Shown: positions 30,601-38,470 of the stretch, piece by piece
Layout of the letters: each line of letters begins with the position of its first letter
Numbering within the stretch: the first letter of the stretch is position 1
Origin: Xanthomonas nasturtii
GTDB taxonomy: Bacteria; Pseudomonadota; Gammaproteobacteria; Xanthomonadales; Xanthomonadaceae
NCBI RefSeq assembly: GCF_001660815.1
Contig: NZ_LYMI01000026.1
Span: 1 to 61,220, forward strand
Direction of reading: 5' to 3'
DNA: 61,220 nucleotides
Program-made: the position numbers and the translations under genes
Notes under the pieces: generated by a model
Databases searched by the model: none
What the model was told of the DNA's origin: nothing
The model's input: only the letters and a program-made list of their open reading frames with translations

Positions 30601-31599
30601 GCGGCGCACATCTTCGAAACGATACTGCTGATGGCGCAAGGCATGCCGCACCACCGAGGAGACCTGCGCGAACAGGCTGTGGATCGGCTGTTGCGGATCC
30701 ATTTTCAGGCGCAGCGAAACCACATTGGCGACCAGGCCTGCGGTTTGCCGGTAGCGCGCATTGATGCGGCCGGTCACCGGCATGGCCAGCACCAGATCCT
30801 CGGCACCGGTGCAGCGGTAGTAGTACGCGGCAATCAGCGAGATCAGCATCTGCGGCAGGCTGGCGCCGTGCTCCTTGCCCAACGCGCGCAAACGCACCAC
30901 CTGCTGCGGCGAAAACTGCCCGGTGCCGCGCAACAACCCGGTGGACAGATGATTGCCCGGCCGCGCCAGCGTGGCCGGCGGCGGCAGATCGGCCAATTGC
31001 TGCATCCAGTAGGTGCGATCGCGCTGGAAGCGATCGGACTCGCGGTACTGCTGCTCCAGTTCGATCAGCGACAGCGCGCTGCCGTATTGCGCAGGCTCGG
31101 GCTCCACGTTGGTCACGTAGGCGTTATAGAGCACCGACATGCGCTGCATCATGATCGATGCGCAATAGCCATCCATCACCAGATGGCTGACGCACTGCAC
31201 CCACATGTGGTGATCCTCGCCCAGGCGGAACACCGCGCAATGCCACAACGGCCCGTTGTGCAGGTCCTCCGGCTTGCGGATCTCTTCATCCACCCAATGC
31301 TCGGCAGCATTGCGCGGCGAAGGATCTTCGCTGACGTTGAAATACGGCACCGGGGCGGTGTACTCGGGCAGTACCACCTGCCGCGGCGCCCCGTCTTCTT
31401 CGACGATGCACAGCCGCAAGGTGTCGAACTCGCGCGCCAGCTGCAAGGTGGCGCGGATCAGCAACGCGGGATCCAGCGGGCCGAACATTTCCAGCGCCTC
31501 GGACAACATCAGCGTGTTGTCGGTGTGCAATTTACTGGCCACCCACAGGCCGCGTTGCGCTTTGGTCAAAGGAAAAACAGGAGAGGCGTCAGCGTGCAT
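27619..31599 (-). CDS. Single-module non-ribosomal peptide synthetase (C-A-T-TE)
   Basis: A 1326-residue synthetase. The condensation domain (about 8-400) has SHLVMDG at 138-144, so the first His of HHxxxDG is Ser while H139 and D143 remain. The adenylation domain (about 440-945) has LYTSGSTGAPKG, YGPTETTIW and KIRGHRVEPAEIE. The carrier domain has GGDSL with S989. The thioesterase has GWSLGG with S1122. Lining up the ten-residue pocket by eye gives D-I-L-S-I-G-L-I-W, close to glycine-type codes, so glycine is a tentative substrate. There is no upstream donor carrier, so the C domain may take an acyl-CoA or free acyl group. The start at 31599 was chosen because AGAAGG lies 9 bases upstream. 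An AT-rich island precedes it. Confidence 0.92.
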   Translation of the reverse strand: MHADASPVFPLTKAQRGLWVASKLHTDNTLMLSEALEMFGPLDPALLIRATLQLAREFDTLRLCIVEEDGAPRQVVLPEYTAPVPYFNVSEDPSPRNAAEHWVDEEIRKPEDLHNGPLWHCAVFRLGEDHHMWVQCVSHLVMDGYCASIMMQRMSVLYNAYVTNVEPEPAQYGSALSLIELEQQYRESDRFQRDRTYWMQQLADLPPPATLARPGNHLSTGLLRGTGQFSPQQVVRLRALGKEHGASLPQMLISLIAAYYYRCTGAEDLVLAMPVTGRINARYRQTAGLVANVVSLRLKMDPQQPIHSLFAQVSSVVRHALRHQQYRFEDVRRDLGMFGIEQKFARLAVNIEAFDYTLRFGEAYAVPHNLSNGPADDLTIFCYERGDGAALRFDLDANPALYDSDELAEHCRRLTHLAEAVLADPECALGQVDVLGDSERRRLLHTWNNTAAPLPEPATLLHGMLQRAEVMPAAVVVQYDNRTLDYATLCELASRIAAQWVADGVGPGDVVAVALPRSEQLLVALLAVMWSGAAYLPLDPESPAARNRQMLNDSGAIALVCEPALCERYLLGGMVWLDPRPAVLPEAIAPLATPDGTAYVLYTSGSTGAPKGVEISHRNLFNFLHAMEHELALRPRDRVLAVTTITFDIAGLELYLPLLVGARVVIAPAGITHDPRSLARLIAHEQISVVQATPSLWRILLANQDLALDRIHALIGGEALVPELATHLLSRVGRLTQLYGPTETTIWSTIMPLQLSDAGAPPIGRPLLNTRVYVLDAQRQPLPTGAIGELYIGGAGVAKGYRGKRQLTSERFMRDPFADDGSSMYRTGDRVRQRCDGLLEFIGRADAQLKIRGHRVEPAEIENALLLHSQVAQAVVVGHSDGDHALQLLAYVVGKHGSTPSTELLRAHLQQRLPASMIPTLWVPLAALPLTSNGKLDRRALPAPGALPQRAHLAPRDALERQLAAVLQDVLGIEVVGVDDNFFELGGDSLRAAEMAARFPQLFGVELPLGTLFHAPTIAGLAEVIKRSAHTPNDPLSVLLPLRAGTDGITPLFCIHPVVGLGWSYLTLLGQLDPQWPVYALQSPALSDPQHRPESIEAIARDYLARLRSVQPAGPYRLLGWSLGGLIAHAMTAELHALGEEVELLAMLDSYPHLEQAASLPESENVRASVHALGLHPAPGQPMPTTVAELASLLCAHYGLDDLPAVRQLLEQRPTLLDDMGGMTQHHLQLARRHRPKPLDQDVLFVEASVRMSSGGDEAVWVDYRPQAWRPYVRNLHLHALDSDHHSMLSSAHSATLSGLLHAATAQAAQRSGSIATASDGVAEYA

Positions 31600-32509
31600 T
31601 GCGTGCATCCTTCTGGTGTGGCGCGCAGTCCGTCGATGCACCTTGACCGTCATGCGGTCAATGAACGCCGAATCAGCACCTGGCCTAAGAAAATGAGAGG
31701 TAAGAAACACCGCCGACTACCAGCGAGTGCCGGCAATACACGATGGAAACGCACAATTAAAGATGCCCAGCGAAGCAACGCACACCATCGAAACCACGAT
31801 GCGCAACTGTCTTATTTGCAGCGCTTACATTCCTACAAGTAAAACGAACACTAACAATTCGCGCAGGTCTGAAACCGTGCAAAAAATCACGAAACACACG
31901 TGGTGCACGAAATATTTTTACCGAAGTGTGATTTCAACTAGTGTTCTGGATGCATACATACGTTCAACTCCGGCACCAAAGTCCAGATGGACCACAACGA
32001 CAGCTCGCCTTATGCGTCGTGGGCGATAAATGCTGCTTTCAAGCGGAATTCGCGCTTTGCTTGGTATATCCGATGAGCGTTTGAATAAGACCAGTGATGC
32101 ATCGACGTTGCTGCAATTACGTTATTCGGTAAATCACTTTGAGAGAGAAGTGCGTTTTACGGCGTCAGTGCCCGTTGCGGGCAACGATCACGCAACGGTC
32201 GTCCGGTTGTCATCGGTCTGCAGCACAACGCACTGAAAACGTGCACCGCCATGGCTTGCGACGCGTGGCATGCCGTCCGCACCAGCCGCATTTCTCGCTG
32301 CGGGCCTGCGTAGCAGCAGGCTGCGCAGGCCCGCAGCGGCCTGCGCAAGGCAATACGACACGGGGCACAGCAACGCATCAGGACAGCTCGGCGGCGCCGG
32401 TAGCCCACCGGCACGCCTATCCGGCGATGCTTCAAACACGCCCGCAACCGCTGCACCAGCGTGTTGTGCTTCCCTCGGCGCTGCGGCACCTGCCGCAGCG
32501 CGTGCACGA
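31600..32509. other. AT-richer intergenic island upstream of the NRPS
   Basis: About 900 bases without a supported gene. The part from about 31,690 to 32,180 is visibly richer in A and T than its surroundings. It probably holds the NRPS promoter (leftward) and speA downstream sequence. Small frames here (for example 32030-32236 plus) have no recognisable product. Confidence 0.5.
31643..31661. promoter_or_regulatory. Inverted repeat TTGACCG-N5-CGGTCAA upstream of the NRPS
   Basis: A perfect 7-bp inverted repeat with a 5-base spacer sits 44 bases upstream of the chosen NRPS start codon. Size and position suit an operator for a dimeric regulator. No regulator gene is adjacent, so this is only a candidate. 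Confidence 0.4.
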
Positions 32510-34396
32510 TCAGCCCAACGGTTCGTCGGACAGATAGGTGTAGCCGGTGAGGCCGGCTTCCAGCGCCGCGCTGAGCTCCTGTGCGCGCTCGGGCGACAGC
32601 TGCGCGGCGGCGATGCGCTCGGCATAGGTGGCGCGCAGCGTATCCAGCTGATAGCCCACGTAGTCCAGCATCACATCGGTGGTATCGCCGCGGCGCTGCT
32701 GGGCGATGCGATAGCCATCGCCATCCACGGCCACTTCCACCGCATCGGTATCGCCGAATAGGTTATGGATATCGCCCAGGATTTCCTGGTAGGCACCTAC
32801 CAGAAAGAAACCGATGCGGTAGCTTTCGCCCGGGTTCAACGTGTGCAACGGCAACGAGCTGTCCAGGCTTTCGTTCTCGACATAGGTCTTGACCATGCCG
32901 TCCGAATCGCAGGTCATGTCGGCGATGATGCCGCGCCGCTGCGGCGCCTCGTTCAAGCGCTCGATCGGCACGATCGGAAATACCTGGTCGATCGCCCACA
33001 CATCCGGGATCGACTCGAACACGCTGAAGTTGACGAAGTACTTGTCCACCAGCCGCTCGTTGAGCTCGTCCAGCACCGGGCGATGGCTCTTTTCGTCGAA
33101 GCTCAAGCGCGCGCGCACGCCGTGCGCGATGGCATAGAACAGGTCGTCGATGCGCGCACGGTGGGTCAGGTCGATCTGGCCCAGTGCATACGCGCTCAAG
33201 CCTTCGGCATGGAAGTGCTGCGCTTCCTGGAACAGTTCCACCGCCGGGCGCACATCCAGTTCGTCGTGGATCTCGCGCAGGTGGCGGATCGCCGCCGGTT
33301 CGTCGCCGTGCGCATCCGGCACGCGGCCTTCCGGCGCCTGCTCCACTTCGGACACGTTGGCGATCAGCACCGCATGGTGTGCAGTCATCGCGCGCCCGCA
33401 TTCGGTGACGATGCGCGGCGGGGTCAGGCCGTGTTGTTCGCAGGCGCTGGCCAGCGGCTGCACGATGTTGCTGGCATACGAATGCAGGCCGTAATTGATC
33501 GAGCAATAGCTACGCGAGCGGGTGCCTTCGTAATCGATACCCAGGCCGCCACCGACATCCACGTGGCTGATCTTCGCGCCCAGGCGCGACAGCTCCACGA
33601 AATAGCGGGTGGCCTCGCGCATGCCGTTGGCGATGTCGCGCACGTTGGAGATCTGCGAGCCCATGTGGAAATGCAGCAACTGCAGGCAATCGGCGTACTC
33701 GGTGTCGCGCAAGGTCTTCCACAGGTCCAGCACCTGGCGCGGCGAGAGCCCGAACTTGGCCTTGTCGCCACCGCTGTTCTGCCACTTGCCTGCGCCCAGC
33801 GAGGCCAGCCGCATGCGCACACCCAGGCCCGGCTTGACCTCCAGCGCGCGCGCCTCTTCCAGCACCAGCTTCAGCTCGGAAGGCTTTTCAATGACGATGA
33901 AGGTCTGCAGGCCGAGCTTGCGCCCGATCAGCGCCAGGCGGATGTATTCGCGATCCTTGTAGCCGTTGCACACGATCAGCCCGCCCGGACGCGACAGTGC
34001 CAGCACCGCCATCAGCTCCGGCTTGCTGCCCGCTTCCAGCCCGAAACCGTCGCCGTGGTGGCCGGCCAGGGTGCCGGCCACGCCGCGATGCTGATTGACC
34101 TTGATCGGATACACCGCGGTGTAGCCACCGGCGTAATCCCATTCCGACTGCGCTTGCGCAAAAGCCGCCTGCAACTTGCCCAGGCGCTGGCCCAGGATGT
34201 CCGGGAAGCGCACCAGTAGCGGCAGCTTGGCGCCGGCCGCGCGCGCGGCGTCCACCACCTCGGGCAGCGACACCGCCGGGCCGTCGACGGTCGGGCTGAC
34301 CACCACGTGGCCGGCAGCATTCACATCGAAATACCCGTCGGCCCAATGCGGGATCGAATAGGTCTTGCGGGCTTGGTCGAGGGACCAATCGCTCAT
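32510..34396 (-). CDS. speA: Biosynthetic arginine decarboxylase
   Basis: A PLP-dependent fold III enzyme making agmatine from arginine, the entry to polyamine synthesis in this locus. The 628-residue protein has the PLP-lysine motif YPIKVNQHRGV, HFHMGSQI, VDVGGGLGIDYEGT and the late CDSDG active-site segment, with the normal length of SpeA. The start at 34396 gives MSDWSLDQARK; upstream frame sequence is unconserved. It is divergent from speE across 233 bases, so both polyamine genes could be controlled from the shared region. Confidence 0.96.
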   Translation of the reverse strand: MSDWSLDQARKTYSIPHWADGYFDVNAAGHVVVSPTVDGPAVSLPEVVDAARAAGAKLPLLVRFPDILGQRLGKLQAAFAQAQSEWDYAGGYTAVYPIKVNQHRGVAGTLAGHHGDGFGLEAGSKPELMAVLALSRPGGLIVCNGYKDREYIRLALIGRKLGLQTFIVIEKPSELKLVLEEARALEVKPGLGVRMRLASLGAGKWQNSGGDKAKFGLSPRQVLDLWKTLRDTEYADCLQLLHFHMGSQISNVRDIANGMREATRYFVELSRLGAKISHVDVGGGLGIDYEGTRSRSYCSINYGLHSYASNIVQPLASACEQHGLTPPRIVTECGRAMTAHHAVLIANVSEVEQAPEGRVPDAHGDEPAAIRHLREIHDELDVRPAVELFQEAQHFHAEGLSAYALGQIDLTHRARIDDLFYAIAHGVRARLSFDEKSHRPVLDELNERLVDKYFVNFSVFESIPDVWAIDQVFPIVPIERLNEAPQRRGIIADMTCDSDGMVKTYVENESLDSSLPLHTLNPGESYRIGFFLVGAYQEILGDIHNLFGDTDAVEVAVDGDGYRIAQQRRGDTTDVMLDYVGYQLDTLRATYAERIAAAQLSPERAQELSAALEAGLTGYTYLSDEPLG

Positions 34397-34555
34397 TTCG
34401 CTGTCTCGGCTGGAATAAAAAAGGGCGTGAAGTGTAACGCCTGGCATGCGCAGGGTCCGTTACAATCCGCGCCGATTCACGCCCCTCGCCTGATTGGAGC
34501 GGGTGGAATGCAGGTTCAGCCACCGCGCAGTTTGACTGTACGAGGCTGCGCCCGA

Positions 34556-34599
34556 CCCTCATCCGGCGCTTTGCGCCACCTTCTCCCGGTGGGAGAAGG
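34556..34599. repeat. Xanthomonas-type intergenic repeat (CCCTCATCCGGCGC...CTTCTCCC...GGGAGAAGG)
   Basis: CCCTCATCCGGCGCTTTGCG is followed by CACCTTCTCCCGGTGGGAGAAGG, which contains a hairpin (CTTCTCCC/GGGAGAAG). It lies 30 bases before the speE start, so it would fall in the speE leader. Longer relatives are found at 60177-60565. Confidence 0.75.
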
Positions 34600-34629
34600 A
34601 ACAGTTCCCTTCTTTTCAGGATTTTTTGC

Positions 34630-35487
34630 ATGAGCGCCAACGACAACTGGTACATCGAACACTTCCAGCCGACCGGCTCGGCGATCGGGTTCCGCATCAG
34701 CGGCAAGCTGGACGAGGTGCAGTCCCCGTTCCAGAAGATCGAGATCTACCAGACCACCGATTGGGGCAAGCTGATGCTCATCGACGGCGCGGTGATGCTG
34801 ACCAGCCGCGACAACTTCTTCTATCACGAGATGATCAGCCACCCGGCGCTGTTCACCCATCCCGCGCCCAAGCGCGTGGTGATCATCGGCGGCGGCGACT
34901 GCGGTACCTTGCGCGAGGTGCTCAAGCACCCGGGCGTGGAACGCGCCACCCAGTGCGATATCGACGAGCAGGTCACCCGCATGTCGGAGACCTATTTCCC
35001 CGAGCTGTGCGACTCCAACCACGATGCGCGCGCCGAACTGTTGTTCGACGACGGCGTGGCCTACATGGCCAACTGCCCGGCCGGCAGCGTGGATATCGTG
35101 ATCGTCGATTCCACCGACCCGGTGGGCCCGGCCGAAGGCCTGTTCAACAAGGCGTTCTATGAGAGCTGCTTCAAGGCGTTGAAGGGCGACGGCATCCTGG
35201 TGCAGCAGTCCGAATCGCCGCTGGCGCTGCTGGACCTGATCAACCAGATGCGCACCGAAATGGGCAAGGCCGGCTTCCAGTCGTTCAAGACCCTGCCGTT
35301 CCCGCAGCCGTGCTACCCCACCGGTTGGTGGAGCGTGACCATGGCCAGCAAGCAGGCCAAGGCCGATTTCGCGTTCCGTCAGGACGCCGCGCAGGCCAAG
35401 GGCTTCGAGACGCTGTATTACACCGCCCACCTGCACACCGGCGTGCTGGTCGCCCCGCCGTTTGTGGCCAAGGCACTGGGCGAGTAA
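34630..35487 (+). CDS. speE: Spermidine synthase (polyamine aminopropyltransferase)
   Basis: Transfers aminopropyl from decarboxylated SAM to putrescine. The 285-residue protein has family motifs YHEMISHPALFTHP, VVIIGGGDCGTLREVLKHP and DSTDPVGPAEGLF, with catalytic Asp residues in DGVAYM and DSTDP. An intergenic repeat hairpin lies between its promoter region and its start codon. It is divergent from speA. Confidence 0.96.
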   Translation: MSANDNWYIEHFQPTGSAIGFRISGKLDEVQSPFQKIEIYQTTDWGKLMLIDGAVMLTSRDNFFYHEMISHPALFTHPAPKRVVIIGGGDCGTLREVLKHPGVERATQCDIDEQVTRMSETYFPELCDSNHDARAELLFDDGVAYMANCPAGSVDIVIVDSTDPVGPAEGLFNKAFYESCFKALKGDGILVQQSESPLALLDLINQMRTEMGKAGFQSFKTLPFPQPCYPTGWWSVTMASKQAKADFAFRQDAAQAKGFETLYYTAHLHTGVLVAPPFVAKALGE

Positions 35488-35841
35488 GCGCAGCTGACAG
35501 CACGACTGCGCTCACCGCCGGGCGGGCGCAGTCGGTGCAAGACGCCGGCCGCGCCCGCTGTGTGATGGGCGCAAGCATGGCCTGCTGCTTTCGGTACGAC
35601 ACGGCGTGCAGATCTACAGCGCGTGAGCTGATAGCGCGGCGCAACCGCCTGCACATGCAGTGCTTGCGCCACGGTGGTCGATGGTGACGCCGCTGCGCTG
35701 CACGCCCGGGAGCGGCAATCAGCCGAGGCACAGCTGCATGCTGGATGCGCTAGTGAGTGGCGTCCCTTGCGCCCGCATCACCCCAGAGATCCATGCACGC
35801 TGGCCCTGCAAGGCCAGGACCTGCGCGGATGTCTGAGCGGC
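35488..35841. other. Intergenic region, no gene seen
   Basis: 354 bases between the ends of the convergent speE and PH/SHOCT genes. No supported ORF and no clear intrinsic terminator. Confidence 0.4.
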
Positions 35842-36450
35842 CTATAGCCGCGCCAGCACTTCGGCCTTCTTGGCATCGAATTCGTCCTGCGTGACCAGCC
35901 CTGCATCGAGCAATTGCTTGAGCTTGCTCAATACCTGCATCGGGTCGTCAGCGGCAGGTGCGGGATTGGCCTGCGGCGGCACCGCGCCTTGCGCAGTGGG
36001 CGCGTGCACCACCACACCGCCGGCCGCCGCACGCAACTTGTCGATCTCCAGCTGCTGGCGCTTTTCGTAGGCGGATTCTTCCACCTGCTGCGCATAGGCA
36101 TAGACGCGCCGCGCCTGTTTCTTGGGCAGGCTGTCGATGGATGCGTACGCGCCTTGCGTGGTGCGGCACATGATGGTCGCCCCAAGCATCTGTTCGCTCA
36201 TGTGCACATCCAGCACCTCGCGCCAGGGAAAATCGCGGAATGTCATGCCGAACAACTTGGGGTAGACCACGATGAACCTGCGGTTGGTCAGTACCACCGC
36301 ATCCGGCGACAGGTTCATCACCATCTTCTTCTGCACGGCGATGTACTCGACCTGCTCGTCGCGGGTCAGCAACTCGGTGACCTTGGGCAGGATCTTGCCG
36401 ACTGCCACAGGGTCCTGCTCGTCTGTCAAAAACTGCGCCAATGCGTCCAT
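35842..36450 (-). CDS. PH-like domain plus SHOCT protein
   Basis: A 202-residue soluble protein. Residues about 25-130 look like a bacterial PH-like domain (VVLTNRRFIVVYPKLFGMTF, WREVLDVHMSEQMLGATI). A helical segment and a Pro/Ala-rich linker follow, then a C-terminal SHOCT motif (about 172-202: LSKLKQLLDAGLVTQDEFDAKKAEVL). SHOCT is a short oligomerisation module. Role unknown; a membrane- or protein-binding scaffold is plausible from the domains. Confidence 0.75.
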   Translation of the reverse strand: MDALAQFLTDEQDPVAVGKILPKVTELLTRDEQVEYIAVQKKMVMNLSPDAVVLTNRRFIVVYPKLFGMTFRDFPWREVLDVHMSEQMLGATIMCRTTQGAYASIDSLPKKQARRVYAYAQQVEESAYEKRQQLEIDKLRAAAGGVVVHAPTAQGAVPPQANPAPAADDPMQVLSKLKQLLDAGLVTQDEFDAKKAEVLARL

Positions 36451-36593
36451 CTGCCCTCGCCTACGGCTGATTCACTGCGTTGAGCGCGACACTACAACAA
36501 CCCGCATGGATGGGTGTGCAATGCCGATGAGCGCCGGCGGCACGGCGTCACCTTCGCTGCGCTCAACTGCGCAGCCGATGCAATGCCAGCTCA

Positions 36594-36622
36594 CGAAAAA
36601 GGGCGGACGTTGCCGCCCGCCC
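36594..36622 (-). terminator. Intrinsic terminator of the outer-membrane protein gene
   Basis: On the minus strand an 8-bp stem (AAGGGCGG pairing with CCGCCCTT) is followed by TTTTTC, 21 bases after the stop of the beta-barrel gene. Confidence 0.75.
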
Positions 36623-36642
36623 TTCGTGACCATCGCCCTGCA

Positions 36643-37455
36643 TCAGAAGCGGACTTCGGCTCCGAAACTCATCACTTCGGCACGATTGATCGTGAGGTCT
36701 TCGTAGTCGTCGTAATACTCGTCAGCGTAGACATAATTCGTGTACAGCGCGCTCAAGCTGACGTGCTTGCCGATATCTACGCCAAGACCGGCGCCGACGT
36801 AGGCGCCGTAGACGCGCTCGTTGTAGTCCTCACCTTTCGCCTTGCCGCCCCAATAGCCCAGCCGCACGAGCGCAAAAAGGGGAACATCGCCAAAGTTGAA
36901 GCGTGCCGTTCCACCGATGCTGCCAAAATCCACATTGGGAATGACGACAAAGCCATCCGCATCCTTGGAACCGTCCACTTTCCCGGTTGCCGCTTCGATG
37001 CCGATCAATGTGACCGGACCTGCGCGCCAGCGGTAGCCAACGTTAAAGCCCTGCATATCCTGCTTGCCGTTTTCAAACACCTTGGCTTTGCCACTCTGCA
37101 CGCCAAGGAACAGGCCGCTCTTGAGGCGCTGCTCTTCTTCGCGCAGCGGCGGCGGTACGTAGGCAGGCGCGACCGGCGCCGCTACTGTCGACGCCTGCTC
37201 GGCCACCGTACTGAACCCGCCAGCCTCACCGGTCTGGCTGGTGCCGCTTCCACCGACGGCAACCGGCGCGCCGCCGATGCCGGCTTGCGAGGGGCGCGAC
37301 GACTGCGCTGCCGGCGCACTCGCGTCCTGCGTGCCGGTCTGCTGCTTTTGCTGTTGCCGGTAGCTGTCCCAGCCGCGCGACAACGATTGCGCCGAGGCCT
37401 GTGCCGTGACGCCGAAGGCCGTGCAGGCCAACAGCAGTGTTGCGGTCCTTTTCAT
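36643..37455 (-). CDS. Outer-membrane beta-barrel protein
   Basis: A 270-residue protein with a signal peptide (about 1-22, cleavage after AQASA). A low-complexity Gln/Ser/Ala/Gly region follows (about 30-105), then an Omp-type barrel with alternating hydrophobic strands: FLGVQSGKAKVF, FNVGYRWRAGPVTLIGIEA and LVRLGYWGGKAKG. It ends in VMSFGAEVRF, with the terminal Phe expected for BAM-dependent insertion. Likely an eight-stranded porin-like or OmpA/W-like barrel; ligand unknown. The start at 37455 gives the signal peptide. It is monocistronic and has its own terminator. Confidence 0.8.
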   Translation of the reverse strand: MKRTATLLLACTAFGVTAQASAQSLSRGWDSYRQQQKQQTGTQDASAPAAQSSRPSQAGIGGAPVAVGGSGTSQTGEAGGFSTVAEQASTVAAPVAPAYVPPPLREEEQRLKSGLFLGVQSGKAKVFENGKQDMQGFNVGYRWRAGPVTLIGIEAATGKVDGSKDADGFVVIPNVDFGSIGGTARFNFGDVPLFALVRLGYWGGKAKGEDYNERVYGAYVGAGLGVDIGKHVSLSALYTNYVYADEYYDDYEDLTINRAEVMSFGAEVRF

Positions 37456-37662
37456 CGCTTCCCCCAATGAGTCGTACTCCATCGTTCCCGCATCCTTGCG
37501 CACGCAGGGGTCACCTGACGGCGTCTGGAAGTGGCGCAGTTGCTGTCGAATTCGGGGGCTTTCCCCGCATCACCGGATGTCGTGCGACATCAATCCAGGC
37601 GCCGTCCCTGAGAACGTGCGCGTACTCACGCGTGATGCAGCCCCCTGACCGCAGCCGGCACA

Positions 37663-38250
37663 GTGTCTGGAGTCTCAGCAGCTGTCAAGAAGGGAGTGGA
37701 TGGGCAGCTGGCGGTGGTCAAGGACTACGGCCGCTATCGCCGCACGCTGCTGGCCCCGATCGCGCGGCTGATGGTGCGCCACGAGGCCAGGATGCTGGCG
37801 CAGCTGAAGGGCTGGCGGCATGCGCCGGCCCTGCTCGGCACGCTGGGCGGCCTGGCGCTGGGCATGGAGTTCATTCCCGGCGACACGCTCAGCGCCAGCG
37901 CGGTAGTGGGTCAGGAGGTCTTTCAGCAACTGCAGCAGGCGTTACGCCGGCTGCATGCGTTCGGCATCACCCATAACGACCTGCATGGCACCAATGTGGT
38001 GGTCAGTGCAGGCGTGCCGGTGCTGATCGATTTCACTTCGGCGTGGCGATTCCCGCGCTGGTTGCGTCGCGGCACGCTGACGCGTCAGCTGCAGCGCAGC
38101 GACGTGGCCAACTTCCAGAAAATGCGCCAGCGCCTGGCCGGCATCGCACCGACAGCCGACGAGGCGGCACGCAGTGCCGAACCGCGCTGGGTGCATGCCA
38201 TTCGCAGCGGCTGGAAGCGGCTGTATCGGCGTTTGAAAGGCACTGCATAA
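37663..38250 (+). CDS. Small RIO/WaaP-like kinase
   Basis: A 195-residue protein kinase-fold enzyme: VVKDYGRYRR (lysine of the ATP site), LGMEFIPGDTLSA (hinge), the catalytic loop THNDLHGTNVVV, and LIDFTSAWRF (DFG-like Asp). The compact size and HxDLHxxN loop match the RIO/lipopolysaccharide core kinase (WaaP/KdkA) group, so the substrate could be a surface sugar or a protein. The glycine loop is weak, as is usual in this group. Translation probably starts at the GTG at 37663; GTG at 37696 is an alternative. Confidence 0.75.
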   Translation: MSGVSAAVKKGVDGQLAVVKDYGRYRRTLLAPIARLMVRHEARMLAQLKGWRHAPALLGTLGGLALGMEFIPGDTLSASAVVGQEVFQQLQQALRRLHAFGITHNDLHGTNVVVSAGVPVLIDFTSAWRFPRWLRRGTLTRQLQRSDVANFQKMRQRLAGIAPTADEAARSAEPRWVHAIRSGWKRLYRRLKGTA

Positions 38251-38264
38251 CCAGCGTTGCTGAC

Positions 38265-38285
38265 CGAAAGCCGCTCTTGGAGCGG
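38265..38285 (+). terminator. Short hairpin after the kinase gene
   Basis: AGCCGCTC, a 3-base loop, then GAGCGGCT form an 8-bp stem 15 to 20 bases after the kinase stop, without a T-run. Likely a weak or Rho-aided end. Confidence 0.4.
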
Positions 38286-38415
38286 CTGGCCAACTTGCTA
38301 CGTCATCCGCTGCGCTGATTGCATCGGTTTGATCTGCAGAGCGCAACATCCTTCGAGCGCTCTATGCCACGCCATGTGCTGCGATGCAGTGGCAGTGGCG
38401 CTGCCGCGTTTGCCT

Positions 38416-38455
38416 GCACCGCGACGCGAACAGGCACCCATGCGCGTCGCGGTGC
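38416..38455. terminator. 13-bp hairpin between convergent genes
   Basis: GCACCGCGACGCG pairs perfectly with CGCGTCGCGGTGC around a 14-base loop, between the end of the kinase gene and the stop of the hexosaminidase gene. It could act on transcripts from both sides; no T-run is present. Confidence 0.45.
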
Positions 38456-38470
38456 CTGCGCATCAACCCA

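Noticed and set aside
27541..31842. A 1433-codon open frame on the plus strand, antisense to the NRPS
   Set aside because: It is Gln/His/Arg-rich with no recognisable domain and is fully opposite a clear NRPS. Such frames are routine in GC-rich DNA with third-position bias.
32030..32236. A 68-codon frame in the AT-rich region
   Set aside because: No ribosome-binding site, no recognisable sequence, and it lies in probable promoter or intergenic DNA.
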